A DNA stretch of 61,386 nucleotides from contig JAJPRD010000006.1 in NCBI GenBank assembly GCA_023700255.1, positions 1 to 61,386 of the forward strand. The letters run 5' to 3'. Below are positions 28,857 to 36,502 of this stretch, one piece after another. This stretch comes from Candidatus Thalassarchaeaceae archaeon (lineage in GTDB: Archaea; Thermoplasmatota; Poseidoniia; Poseidoniales; Thalassarchaeaceae). The translations under genes were made by a program, and so were the position numbers. Each line of letters starts with the position of its first letter. The first letter of the stretch is position 1. The notes under the pieces are model-generated. The model was given only the letters and a program-made list of their open reading frames with translations, did no database searches and had not been told where the DNA came from.

Positions 28857-29408
28857 ATGGTAGGCGGGGAGTTCTGCAGGTTTGGTGTCTTAACTGCATC
28901 AGATAGAGCAAGTTCAGGAGATTATGAAGACTTAAGCGGCCCTGCTATTGAAAATTTCATCAATGAAGCCTTAGCATCACAATGGGAAGTAATTAGAGTA
29001 ATTGTACCTGATGAAAAATCAGAAATAGAGAAGGCATTATGCGACTTAGCTGACAAACAAGAATGCTCCGTCATTGTTACAACTGGGGGAACTGGACCTG
29101 CTCCTAGAGATGTCACTCCTGAAGCGACTGAAACAGTATGCGATAGGATGCTACCAGGATTTGGTGAACAAATGCGTAACATATCTCTAAAATATGTGCC
29201 TACAGCGACACTATCGAGGCAAACTGCAGGAATAAGAGGAAAGTCTTTGATAATTAATTTACCAGGCTCACCTAGATCCATTAGGGAAATTTTGGATGAA
29301 GTTTTTGCAGCAGTTCCATATTGTGTAGACTTGATAGGAGGGCCTTATATCACCACACATTCAGAGGTAGTAGAATCATTCAGACCAGTTCATGCTCGAA
29401 GAGAATGA
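28857..29408 (+). CDS. moaB: Molybdopterin adenylyltransferase family protein (MoaB/MogA)
   Basis: These enzymes adenylylate molybdopterin before metal insertion. The family core is clear: GVLTASDRASSGDYEDLSGPAI at the start, VIVTTGGTGPAPRDVTPEAT (the substrate-binding TTGGTG motif), and SLIINLPGSPRSIREILDEVFAAVPYCVDLIGG. Possible starts are TTG 28797, ATG 28824 and ATG 28857; the last gives the normal family N-terminus and has GAAGG upstream. No other cofactor gene is visible nearby. The RNase PH gene starts just after it and may be co-transcribed. Confidence 0.85.
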   Translation: MVGGEFCRFGVLTASDRASSGDYEDLSGPAIENFINEALASQWEVIRVIVPDEKSEIEKALCDLADKQECSVIVTTGGTGPAPRDVTPEATETVCDRMLPGFGEQMRNISLKYVPTATLSRQTAGIRGKSLIINLPGSPRSIREILDEVFAAVPYCVDLIGGPYITTHSEVVESFRPVHARRE

Positions 29409-29437
29409 TTCATGAGAGGGAGGTTCGCCGGCCAATC

Positions 29438-30265
29438 ATGGCTAAGATGAAGAGTGGCGATTTCGAAACCGACCGAGAACAGGATGAATTGAGAGAAATT
29501 GAGGTAACTCTAGATTTCACACCCAATGCTCTAGCATCAATATTATATCGTCAAGGAAACACAGTTATCATGGCATGTGTGACAAAAGCGGATGGTTTAC
29601 CTAGATGGTTCCCTAGAGATTCGGATAGAGGTTGGGTACATGCAGAATATTCACTACTTCCTGCTTCAACAGATAGTAGATTCCGTCGAGAGAGAGGAGG
29701 CGCAAAGGGAAGAACCCAAGAGATTGAGAGACTAGTCGCTCGTTCTCTAAGAGGAGCAATCGATTTAGAACAACTCGGACCTATTGCTCTGACTGTTGAT
29801 TGTGATGTTCTTAATGCCGATGGAGGCACAAGATGTGCATCAATTACTGCTGCATGTATAGCGCTTAGATTAGCGGTTAGAAGATTAATCACCAGTGGTG
29901 AATGTCTACCTAAGGGAATGAGACCGAGTAGGGAGGATCTGAAAAATGGTTGGAAAGCACCTACGTTAAGCGAAGAACAAAAAATGTCACATGAAAATTC
30001 AGTTATTAGCAACAATGTAGCAGCAATTAGTGTTGGATTAATGGGGGATGAAATATATCTCGACCTCGATTATATCCTAGATAGTAATGCAGATGTAGAT
30101 ATGAATGTTGTAATGACTAGTAATGGAGAGTTCGTAGAAGTTCAAGGTACTGGTGAGGAATCAACATATACTCGTAAACAACTCGATGCTTTGCTCAATA
30201 TGGCCGAAAAAGGCAATTCAGAGCTACATGAAATGCAAATTGAAGTACTCAAAGATGCTAATTGA
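29438..30265 (+). CDS. rph: Bacterial-type ribonuclease PH
   Basis: RNase PH is a phosphorolytic 3'-5' exonuclease that trims tRNA ends. The protein has the bacterial RNase PH blocks RGWVHAEYSLLPASTDSRFRRE, GRTQEIERLVARSLRGAIDLEQLG, DCDVLNADGGTRCASITAA and DMNVVMTSNGEFVEVQGTGE. Archaeal Rrp41 differs at these blocks, for example in its LQADAGSR segment. A roughly 35-residue insertion (LPKGMRPSREDLKNGWKAP and following) separates the two halves of the fold and is absent from typical RNase PH. The ATG at 29438 follows GGGAGGT by 13 bases; an in-frame ATG at 29405 overlaps the moaB stop. No Rrp4/Rrp42 neighbours are present. tRNA-Phe lies 47 bases downstream. Confidence 0.85.
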   Translation: MAKMKSGDFETDREQDELREIEVTLDFTPNALASILYRQGNTVIMACVTKADGLPRWFPRDSDRGWVHAEYSLLPASTDSRFRRERGGAKGRTQEIERLVARSLRGAIDLEQLGPIALTVDCDVLNADGGTRCASITAACIALRLAVRRLITSGECLPKGMRPSREDLKNGWKAPTLSEEQKMSHENSVISNNVAAISVGLMGDEIYLDLDYILDSNADVDMNVVMTSNGEFVEVQGTGEESTYTRKQLDALLNMAEKGNSELHEMQIEVLKDAN

Positions 30266-30312
30266 GTTCTCGGAACAATTGAAGAGGAAAGAGCAGTGGC
30301 GTGGACGCTAAC

Positions 30313-30388
30313 GGGACTGTAGCTCAGCTGGGAGAGCGCCGCACTGAAGATGCGGAGGCCGCCGGTTCAAGTCCGGCCAGTCCCACCA
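30313..30388 (+). tRNA. tRNA-Phe (GAA)
   Basis: A full cloverleaf can be drawn: acceptor GGGACTG/CAGTCCC, D arm AGCTC...GAGC, anticodon stem CCGCA/TGCGG around loop CTGAAGA with anticodon GAA, and T arm GCCGG-TTCAAGT-CCGGC. Discriminator A is followed by an encoded CCA. There is no intron. Confidence 0.97.
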
Positions 30389-30447
30389 GCAACTACTGAA
30401 TTCACGTGTAGTGTTATACAGTATTTGATTAACTAAAGATTACTCGA

Positions 30448-31020
30448 ATGAGCATGGATATCTTTGAGGGACGCATTACATCATGTGGTTTCATATCAGG
30501 AGATAGATTAGTTCTTGGTTATTGGAAAGACTCACCATTTGGTAGTTTTTCTGATATAATGTGGGCAACACCTGATGGTAAAAAAATACTCATAGCCCCT
30601 AATCAAGAAATAGGTGATTATATTTCCTCAATGTATGAATTTGATATTGTCAAAATCGAGGAGATTAAAGTTGAAGAAGATATTAATCAAATAAAAATAG
30701 AAACTAAAGATATCAGTTGCCATTTTGAATGGGGGAATGGAATTTCATTCTTAACTAAAAAAAGACCATTATGGTTTGTTTCTAGCGTAGAATATTTATT
30801 CGGATGGTTAATATTTGGAACGAAAACACATGGGAAAACGAAAAATGGAAAAAAAGAATGGTATGCAGTAGATCGATTATCTAAATTAATTTCGGCTAAA
30901 GCGTATATCAATGGAGAAGATATTGGAGAATTTACTTCATTTTATCCAAAGGCCAACTTCGGTTTTAGTGACCCACCGAAGATGCCATCATCAGTATTGG
31001 TAAGAAGCCATATCGAATAA
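30448..31020 (+). CDS. Conserved-looking hypothetical protein
   Basis: This 190 aa protein was not assigned. It starts MDIFEGRITSCGFISGDRLVLGYWKDSPFGSFSDIMWATPDG, a pattern I associate with uncharacterised proteins seen also in actinobacteria, but I cannot name a family. It is predicted soluble, with mostly beta-type segments and no signal peptide. It stands alone between tRNA-Phe and the convergent endonuclease IV-like gene. Codon use resembles the neighbours. Confidence 0.6.
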   Translation: MSMDIFEGRITSCGFISGDRLVLGYWKDSPFGSFSDIMWATPDGKKILIAPNQEIGDYISSMYEFDIVKIEEIKVEEDINQIKIETKDISCHFEWGNGISFLTKKRPLWFVSSVEYLFGWLIFGTKTHGKTKNGKKEWYAVDRLSKLISAKAYINGEDIGEFTSFYPKANFGFSDPPKMPSSVLVRSHIE

Positions 31021-31030
31021 TTGACAAGAA

Positions 31031-32152
31031 TCAGAATATGTCGTCATCATCATCGGTATCATCGAAAGAAATCATAGAACTCGAGGCTGCTGCTTTCTTT
31101 GGAGTCACTTTTCCAGCAGATTCTTTTGACTCGACTTCTAATTTCTCAGACTCAGCCTTCTTTTCTGCTGCTTGGTTTTCAAATTCTGCTAACTCTTCAG
31201 CAGACATACCTGAGACTCTAGCTAACTTCACAATTCTTTCATCACGAGCACGAATTTCTAATAATCTCTGCCGTGCTTTATCATAATGTTGTAGCATGTA
31301 CATAGCATCGTGTTCAAGAAGAGGAGAGTCTGAAATAATCGTTATATCCAACCAATCTCCTTCTTCTGCTAAATATTCTGCAAATGGTTCAAACTTAAGA
31401 TCAGATTTCTTAATTTGAGTATAGTGGAGAGCATTGCCCATTCTATGTTCGACACCTGCAAAGTGACAATAAAATTTCTTACCACCGTAACTCTCTCTAA
31501 CTAAGTCGAATAATTCAGCATAGTCTTCACTAGTTTTCATTTTCCCATGCCCTCTTGCATGTATGTGAGCCATGTTAATCACAGGAACTGTACCTTCTAC
31601 ATGATTACAAACCTCAAGAACCTCTTCAATTGTACCCCATAGTTCTTGACGGCCAGATGTTTCAATACCAACTAAGGATGGTTCAGATTCATGTATCCAT
31701 GGGAAAGCAGCGTAATCTAACTCTTCTTTCGCGACACCCCAAATAGATTGTACTCTTTCTACAACTCCTGAGAAAACATTTGCTACTTGCTCATTTGCTT
31801 TTGTACCGGGTTCATATTCACCATAGGGTCCTACGTGATATGTCAAATGACGAGCATTGAGGATTTTGCCTGCTTGCATGCTTGATTCCATTTTTAATAA
31901 ACTACGATTACGTTCTCTCCTATTTCCAAGAAGTTCTGCATAGTAAGGACCGTGCATGTTCATTTCAATATCTGAATCCCATGAAAGAATTCCTGCTTGC
32001 CAATATTGATCGAAATGTTTTGGTTGTACTGTACGAACAGTTTGTATCTCCATAGCATCTAAACCAAGGACAGTAATATCATCCATCCCTTCAACAATAG
32101 TTCGGCCTTTGCATGATAATGGCACACCGGCTGGACCTAATCGTAGTGGCAT
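31031..32152 (-). CDS. nfo: Endonuclease IV-like TIM-barrel protein (AP endonuclease family)
   Basis: The core resembles the Nfo/xylose-isomerase-like barrel of endonuclease IV, which cuts DNA 5' to abasic sites using three zinc ions. It contains MNMHGPYYAELLG, ARHLTYHVGPYGEYEPG, LVGIETSGRQELWGTIEEVLEVC, INMAHIHARGHG, FYCHFAGVEH and ITIISDSPLLEHDAMYM, which together supply the expected His/Glu/Asp ligands. At 373 aa it is longer than Nfo (about 280). The extra C-terminus is a Lys/Glu/Ala helix and an Asp-rich end (DDTDDDDDIF). The ATG at 32152 follows GGAGGATG. Sequestration of another substrate cannot be excluded. Confidence 0.72.
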   Translation of the reverse strand: MPLRLGPAGVPLSCKGRTIVEGMDDITVLGLDAMEIQTVRTVQPKHFDQYWQAGILSWDSDIEMNMHGPYYAELLGNRRERNRSLLKMESSMQAGKILNARHLTYHVGPYGEYEPGTKANEQVANVFSGVVERVQSIWGVAKEELDYAAFPWIHESEPSLVGIETSGRQELWGTIEEVLEVCNHVEGTVPVINMAHIHARGHGKMKTSEDYAELFDLVRESYGGKKFYCHFAGVEHRMGNALHYTQIKKSDLKFEPFAEYLAEEGDWLDITIISDSPLLEHDAMYMLQHYDKARQRLLEIRARDERIVKLARVSGMSAEELAEFENQAAEKKAESEKLEVESKESAGKVTPKKAAASSSMISFDDTDDDDDIF

Positions 32153-32265
32153 ACTTTCATCCTCCGAGGGTTGGCCGAAAGGGTCACCCTTCAAAAGGCA
32201 TTGTTGCTAATCGTCCCTTTAAAAATCTAAAGCAACTGTGGAATTTAAATTATGAAACATCAATA

Positions 32266-32913
32266 TTAACTCAAACAAGCCTTTTTCACACCTGAATTAC
32301 CCGATTCTGAAAAAGGAAGATTACAAATATACCTGGCTAACCATTCTAATGGTTCGAGAGTTTTTTCAGTCACTAGATCGATTGAACCCAATGAATGCTC
32401 AACTAGGACTCTATTTTGAGAATCAATATAACTACAAACATGCGGCACTAACCCTTTGTTTCTGATTTCTTTCAACACATTTTCAATAGTAACTCCTTCC
32501 AATTTAGATATTGCATGTAAAGCATTAGGAGTTAGAAATAGAACATGAATTTGACGTATTCTATTTATCACAAAACCCCATGATTCACTAATATCACTCG
32601 ACACATCAGGCACATCAACTATCATGACCATTCGAGAGCCTTCTAGTTCTCCAAATGTCATTCCTGCACCTAAAGCAGACTTAGGAGAGTCTCCAATAAG
32701 CATTGTCTCAGCAGAATTTATCAGCCAATGTATACCGTTTGTTAATTCACGCCAATTTATAGCCCCATGATCGAAATTTGCAAATGATTCATTATCCTTA
32801 CAGGTTGAAAAATGCACCTTAGCACCTAAAGATTCTGAATGAGATAATACTGCATATGCGTTGTCATTTTTCAGAGGATGACCGAAAGCAACAATACGAA
32901 TATCAGATATAGA
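32266..32913 (-). CDS. Unknown protein coupled to pelota
   Basis: A 215 aa soluble protein that I could not assign. It starts MSISDIRIVAFGHPLKNDNAYAVLSHSESLGAKVHF and alternates beta strands and helices in a Rossmann-like way. Segments such as HVLFLTPNALHAISKLEGVTIENVLKEIRNKGLVPHV faintly recall PfkB-type sugar kinases, but no catalytic GAGD motif is seen. The start lies within about 10 bases of the pelota stop codon, so the pair is probably one transcript. An ATG at 32937 overlaps pelota and is a less likely start. Confidence 0.55.
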   Translation of the reverse strand, partial: SISDIRIVAFGHPLKNDNAYAVLSHSESLGAKVHFSTCKDNESFANFDHGAINWRELTNGIHWLINSAETMLIGDSPKSALGAGMTFGELEGSRMVMIVDVPDVSSDISESWGFVINRIRQIHVLFLTPNALHAISKLEGVTIENVLKEIRNKGLVPHVCSYIDSQNRVLVEHSLGSIDLVTEKTLEPLEWLARYICNLPFSESGNSGVKKACLS

Positions 32914-32921
32914 CATGAAAA

Positions 32922-33980
32922 TCAATCCATTTTCCATCTAAGTAGAGCTATAGCCCCGCCTAATCCCAGAAGTTGTTGCGCTGAATCATGATCTTGAGAT
33001 ACTTGAATAATATTTCCTTTTGAGGATTCAATTTTTTCAGAAATAGATTCCCATAATTTCCTGATTTTTGGATCTAAACTACGTAAAAGAGCAGCATCAA
33101 TTGCCAGAACATCAACCGCACCAGCATCTGCTGCTTCAGAAATAATCTTTGCACCATAAGCCACGGCTCCATTTACAGAAATTCTCTTTAATCCCTCTTC
33201 TATAGCTTTAATTTGGGAAACAAGAGCATGTTCACCTAAAACAGCATCAGCCAAACCTTCAGCAAGTACTTCGTTTGCAGCAGGTCTTCCACCTATTGAA
33301 GTTGCAGCATTAAGAATCTGATTTTTAGCACCAACTTCCCTTAACATTGATTCGAATTGCTCTCGAGCGAGACCTGGTCCACATACCACTAAGGGGATAT
33401 TATTATGAAATACTAATACTGTTTCTTTTGCTACTCGTTCGAAAAAACCTCTACGAACACTTGTGGAGTCAGACACCCTTTTCCCACCACCTCGCATACT
33501 AAATTGGGATACATCCCTAATTCCATGAGATGCAACTTCAAAAAGCATAATTTCATCATTTTCAACTACGATTAAAGCAGATTTCGCTCTAGAACCTGCC
33601 TTAATTGTCTCTTTAAGAAGGGCAGAATCTGAATTGACCAATCCCCCAGGAAATGTCAATTCAATTTCATCACCAGGTGATATAATATGAGTGTGATGAG
33701 AACCTATGTCTATCTTAGCTTCCATTATTATCCCGTGTGCTCTAAGATTATCAGTAAATCCTTGGAATTCAGTTTTCTCAATATCAAGAACTATCCACAT
33801 AGGTTTTCTTTCAGCATTTTTGGCACGGCCATCTTGTTGCGTCCCAGTTGTTGAGTCTCTACGGTGAGATAGCATACCAAGGATTGAACGTGGACGACAT
33901 AATTGAGAAAGAACCCAGAGATCATCTTCAGATTCAATCCTTAGACGAACACCTTCTTCAAGCTTCTTAATCTGTCGCAC
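32922..33980 (-). CDS. pelA: Pelota / Dom34 ribosome rescue factor
   Basis: Pelota recognises stalled ribosomes with an empty A site and acts with ABCE1 in subunit splitting. The 352 aa protein shows an N-terminal Sm-like domain (SEDDLWVLSQLCRPRSILGMLSHRRDS and IDIGSHHTHIISPGDEIEL), a central domain (SALIVVENDEIMLFEVASHGI, VVCGPGLAREQFESML) and a C-terminal eRF1-like domain (VAYGAKIISEAADAGAVDVLAIDAALLRS). The GTG start is preceded by GAGGTTG, which overlaps the upstream fhs stop. No GGQ motif is present, as expected. Confidence 0.93.
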   Translation of the reverse strand: MRQIKKLEEGVRLRIESEDDLWVLSQLCRPRSILGMLSHRRDSTTGTQQDGRAKNAERKPMWIVLDIEKTEFQGFTDNLRAHGIIMEAKIDIGSHHTHIISPGDEIELTFPGGLVNSDSALLKETIKAGSRAKSALIVVENDEIMLFEVASHGIRDVSQFSMRGGGKRVSDSTSVRRGFFERVAKETVLVFHNNIPLVVCGPGLAREQFESMLREVGAKNQILNAATSIGGRPAANEVLAEGLADAVLGEHALVSQIKAIEEGLKRISVNGAVAYGAKIISEAADAGAVDVLAIDAALLRSLDPKIRKLWESISEKIESSKGNIIQVSQDHDSAQQLLGLGGAIALLRWKMD

Positions 33981-33992
33981 AAAACCACAACC

Positions 33993-35708
33993 TCAACCAA
34001 AAACTCCGAGTAGGTTGCCGTCTTCATCCATATCCATGTCCATTGCTGCTGGTCTCTTAGGTAAACCAGGCATGGTCATCATTGAACCACAAATCACAAC
34101 TAAGAATCCCGCACCTGCATTAATTCTTATTTCTCTTATTGGTAATGTAAATCCAGTTGGTGCACCTAGTTCTGAGGACTCATGACTGAATGAATATTGA
34201 GTTTTTGCCATACATATCGGAAGAGTATCCATCCCCCATTTTTTTAGAACTTCGAATGCATGATGTGCCTCTGGACTAAAATCAACAGTATGAGCTCCAT
34301 AGACATTGGTTGCAATTTTTAGAATTGTTTCGCTAGCAGGCATCCCTGGTTCGATAATAGGTGTGTATGGCCTTCCTGCAGCATCATGATCAGCACACGC
34401 ATTAACAACCGCTTTCGCAAGTTCACTAGCACCTATTCCACCATGAGCATGTCCTTCAAAAATAACGACATCTTTAGCACCCGCTAACTTAGCCTCATCA
34501 CTAATCGCCTGAATCTCTGCATCAGTATCAGTTGCAAATTTATTAATTGAAACGATTACAGGGAGACCGGTTGTAGAGATATTTCTCACATGTCGACGGA
34601 GATTACTACTCGCACCTTGACGTGTTGCAGCGACATTTTCGGATTCAAGTTCTTCCTTAGGTGGTCTTTTGCCCCCACCCGTTGAAAACCCTCCACCATG
34701 TAATTTCATACTCCTTACTGTAACATTAATCACCACACAATCAGGAGTTTTACCAGACGCTAATGCCTTGATATGCAAGGCTTTTTCGGCACCCATTTCA
34801 GCTCCAAAGCCGGCTTCAGTGACTACATATTCTGAACATGAAAGTGCTAAAGAATCAGCAATGATCGAAGAATTACCATGAGCAATGTTTGCAAACGGGC
34901 CACAATGAACGAAGGCAGGATCTCCTTCAAGAGTTTGTACTAAGTTTGGTAACAATGCATCCCTTAGAAGGAGAGCCATAGAACCTGCTGCTCCAAGGTC
35001 TTCAGCAGTTACCGGATTTCCAGTTTTAGACTCTGCAATTACAATTCGGCCTAAACGAGCACGTAAATCTGCGTAATTACTCGATAGTGAAAGTATTGCC
35101 ATAACTTCGCTAGCAGCTGTAATGTCGAATCTATCGCTTCTAACTAAACCATTCATTTTACCACCTAAACCAATAGTTACTTCTCTTAATGATCGATCAT
35201 TCATATCGATAACTCGTGGCCAGAAAATACGATTAGTATCGATATTTAATTCATTGTCCCTATGGAGATGATTATCCAGAATTGCAGAACAAAGGTTGTG
35301 AGCTGAAGTAACAGCATGCAAATCTCCTGTGAAATGTAAATTAATTTGCTCCATAGGAATTACTTGTGAAAAACCACCCCCTGCAGCACCTCCTTTAATT
35401 CCAAAAACAGGACCCATTGATGGCTCGCGAACTACACAGGTTGCATTGTGCCCTAGACGATTAAGACCTTGGTTAAGTCCGATTGTTGTAACAGTCTTTC
35501 CTTCTCCGAAAGGAGTCGGATTAACCGAAGTTACAAGAATTAAGAATCCCTGCTTACCAGATGACTTAGATTTCATAGTTTCCCACTTAATTTTAGCAAT
35601 AGTTGGGCCTTGCATAATCAAGTCACTACTAGAAAGTCCAAGCTTTGCAGCAATCTCTTCTATAGGCCTAGGTTCTGCCCTTCGGGCGATATCCAAATCA
35701 CTGTCCAT
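33993..35708 (-). CDS. fhs: Formate-tetrahydrofolate ligase
   Basis: Fhs makes 10-formyl-THF from formate, THF and ATP. The P-loop TPFGEGKTVTTIGL is near residue 63, followed by the family blocks REPSMGPVFGIKGGAAGGGFSQVIPMEQINLHFTGD, AHNLCSAILDNHL, FDITAASEVMAIL and HVRNISTTGLPVIVSINKF. At 571 aa it is complete. This implies use of tetrahydrofolate-type C1 chemistry, which many archaea replace with tetrahydromethanopterin. It is divergent from the AroE-like gene and lies just upstream of pelota. Confidence 0.95.
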   Translation of the reverse strand: MDSDLDIARRAEPRPIEEIAAKLGLSSSDLIMQGPTIAKIKWETMKSKSSGKQGFLILVTSVNPTPFGEGKTVTTIGLNQGLNRLGHNATCVVREPSMGPVFGIKGGAAGGGFSQVIPMEQINLHFTGDLHAVTSAHNLCSAILDNHLHRDNELNIDTNRIFWPRVIDMNDRSLREVTIGLGGKMNGLVRSDRFDITAASEVMAILSLSSNYADLRARLGRIVIAESKTGNPVTAEDLGAAGSMALLLRDALLPNLVQTLEGDPAFVHCGPFANIAHGNSSIIADSLALSCSEYVVTEAGFGAEMGAEKALHIKALASGKTPDCVVINVTVRSMKLHGGGFSTGGGKRPPKEELESENVAATRQGASSNLRRHVRNISTTGLPVIVSINKFATDTDAEIQAISDEAKLAGAKDVVIFEGHAHGGIGASELAKAVVNACADHDAAGRPYTPIIEPGMPASETILKIATNVYGAHTVDFSPEAHHAFEVLKKWGMDTLPICMAKTQYSFSHESSELGAPTGFTLPIREIRINAGAGFLVVICGSMMTMPGLPKRPAAMDMDMDEDGNLLGVFG

Positions 35709-35770
35709 CGTTCTTTCCGGTCGAACTACTCACTTGAAACCTTCATTGCTAACAATTCGTAGGAGGGCAT

Positions 35771-36502
35771 GTGAAGACACCCGACTACTGGGGCATAGCT
35801 GGTTACCCTATATCTCATTCATTGACTCCTAGACTATTTGCGATAGTTGGAGAAAAATTAAATCTTGGAGAGATTAAACAATTATTTCTGGAAGCAAAAA
35901 GTACCGAAGAGTTTGAACAAAACATATCTGACTTAGAAGGAGATTTGTGGATATCAATAACTTCACCATTGAAACATGCGATTAGAGATATACTAAAACT
36001 ACCAGAAACAACAATTGCCAATTCAATTAATCAATTAATGAGGATTGAAGGCGAATGGTTTGGAGCTGATACTGACGGCTATGGATTTGTCGCTGCTGCA
36101 AAATATATTGGGATAGATGCAAATAATTCGGTTTTAAAAATTAGAGGTGGGGGGTCTACTGCTCGATCGATCGCCGCAGCTTGGTCTGATTCGGGTGGAC
36201 AAATAATTCCAATTCAAGGTAGAAGAAAATTAGTTAATGGACCATGGGGTCAATCAATCGTTAAAGATTGTAAAGCAGATATTGCAGTAGATTTAGATGC
36301 TGAACCAGGTGGAGATATCGGCCAGAAAATTAATGCTAAAAAGTTAGTTTCAATATCTTATAATGAGGAGTCTAGTATCGATGATTTCGCAATAATAATG
36401 CTCGTATCACAGCACTTAGAGGCTTGGAGAATATTGTTTGCTGAGGATAAATCAAAATCTCTTCCGAGCCTTGAATATGTTCTAGAACAACTATTTGATT
36501 AG
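35771..36502 (+). CDS. aroE: Shikimate dehydrogenase-like protein
   Basis: The enzyme reduces 3-dehydroshikimate with NADPH. The order of motifs fits AroE: GIAGYPISHSLTPRLF, SITSPLKH with the catalytic Lys, WFGADTDGYGF with the catalytic Asp, and a nucleotide-binding KIRGGGSTARSIAAAW. The protein is short (243 aa against about 270-280), and several usual residues differ: the NVT before the Lys block reads SIT, and the Asn of NTD is replaced. A shikimate role is therefore likely but not certain. The GTG start follows AGGAGGG. It overlaps the convergent carboxylase gene by 4 bases. Confidence 0.75.
   Translation: MKTPDYWGIAGYPISHSLTPRLFAIVGEKLNLGEIKQLFLEAKSTEEFEQNISDLEGDLWISITSPLKHAIRDILKLPETTIANSINQLMRIEGEWFGADTDGYGFVAAAKYIGIDANNSVLKIRGGGSTARSIAAAWSDSGGQIIPIQGRRKLVNGPWGQSIVKDCKADIAVDLDAEPGGDIGQKINAKKLVSISYNEESSIDDFAIIMLVSQHLEAWRILFAEDKSKSLPSLEYVLEQLFD

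Noticed and set aside
28643-28906. 87-codon open frame before moaB/mogA
   Set aside because: It has no signature, no Shine-Dalgarno, and runs into moaB/mogA in another frame. The region is better read as regulatory.
29438-30265. Assignment as archaeal exosome subunit Rrp41
   Set aside because: The conserved blocks match bacterial RNase PH instead, and no Rrp4 or Rrp42 gene is adjacent.
32266-32913. Assignment of the pelota-coupled gene as a PfkB sugar kinase
   Set aside because: Only a faint resemblance in one strand-helix segment; the GAGD anion-hole motif and substrate motifs are absent.
35329-35832. 167-codon plus-strand open frame across the fhs 5' end
   Set aside because: It overlaps the clear fhs P-loop region on the opposite strand and shows no domain.
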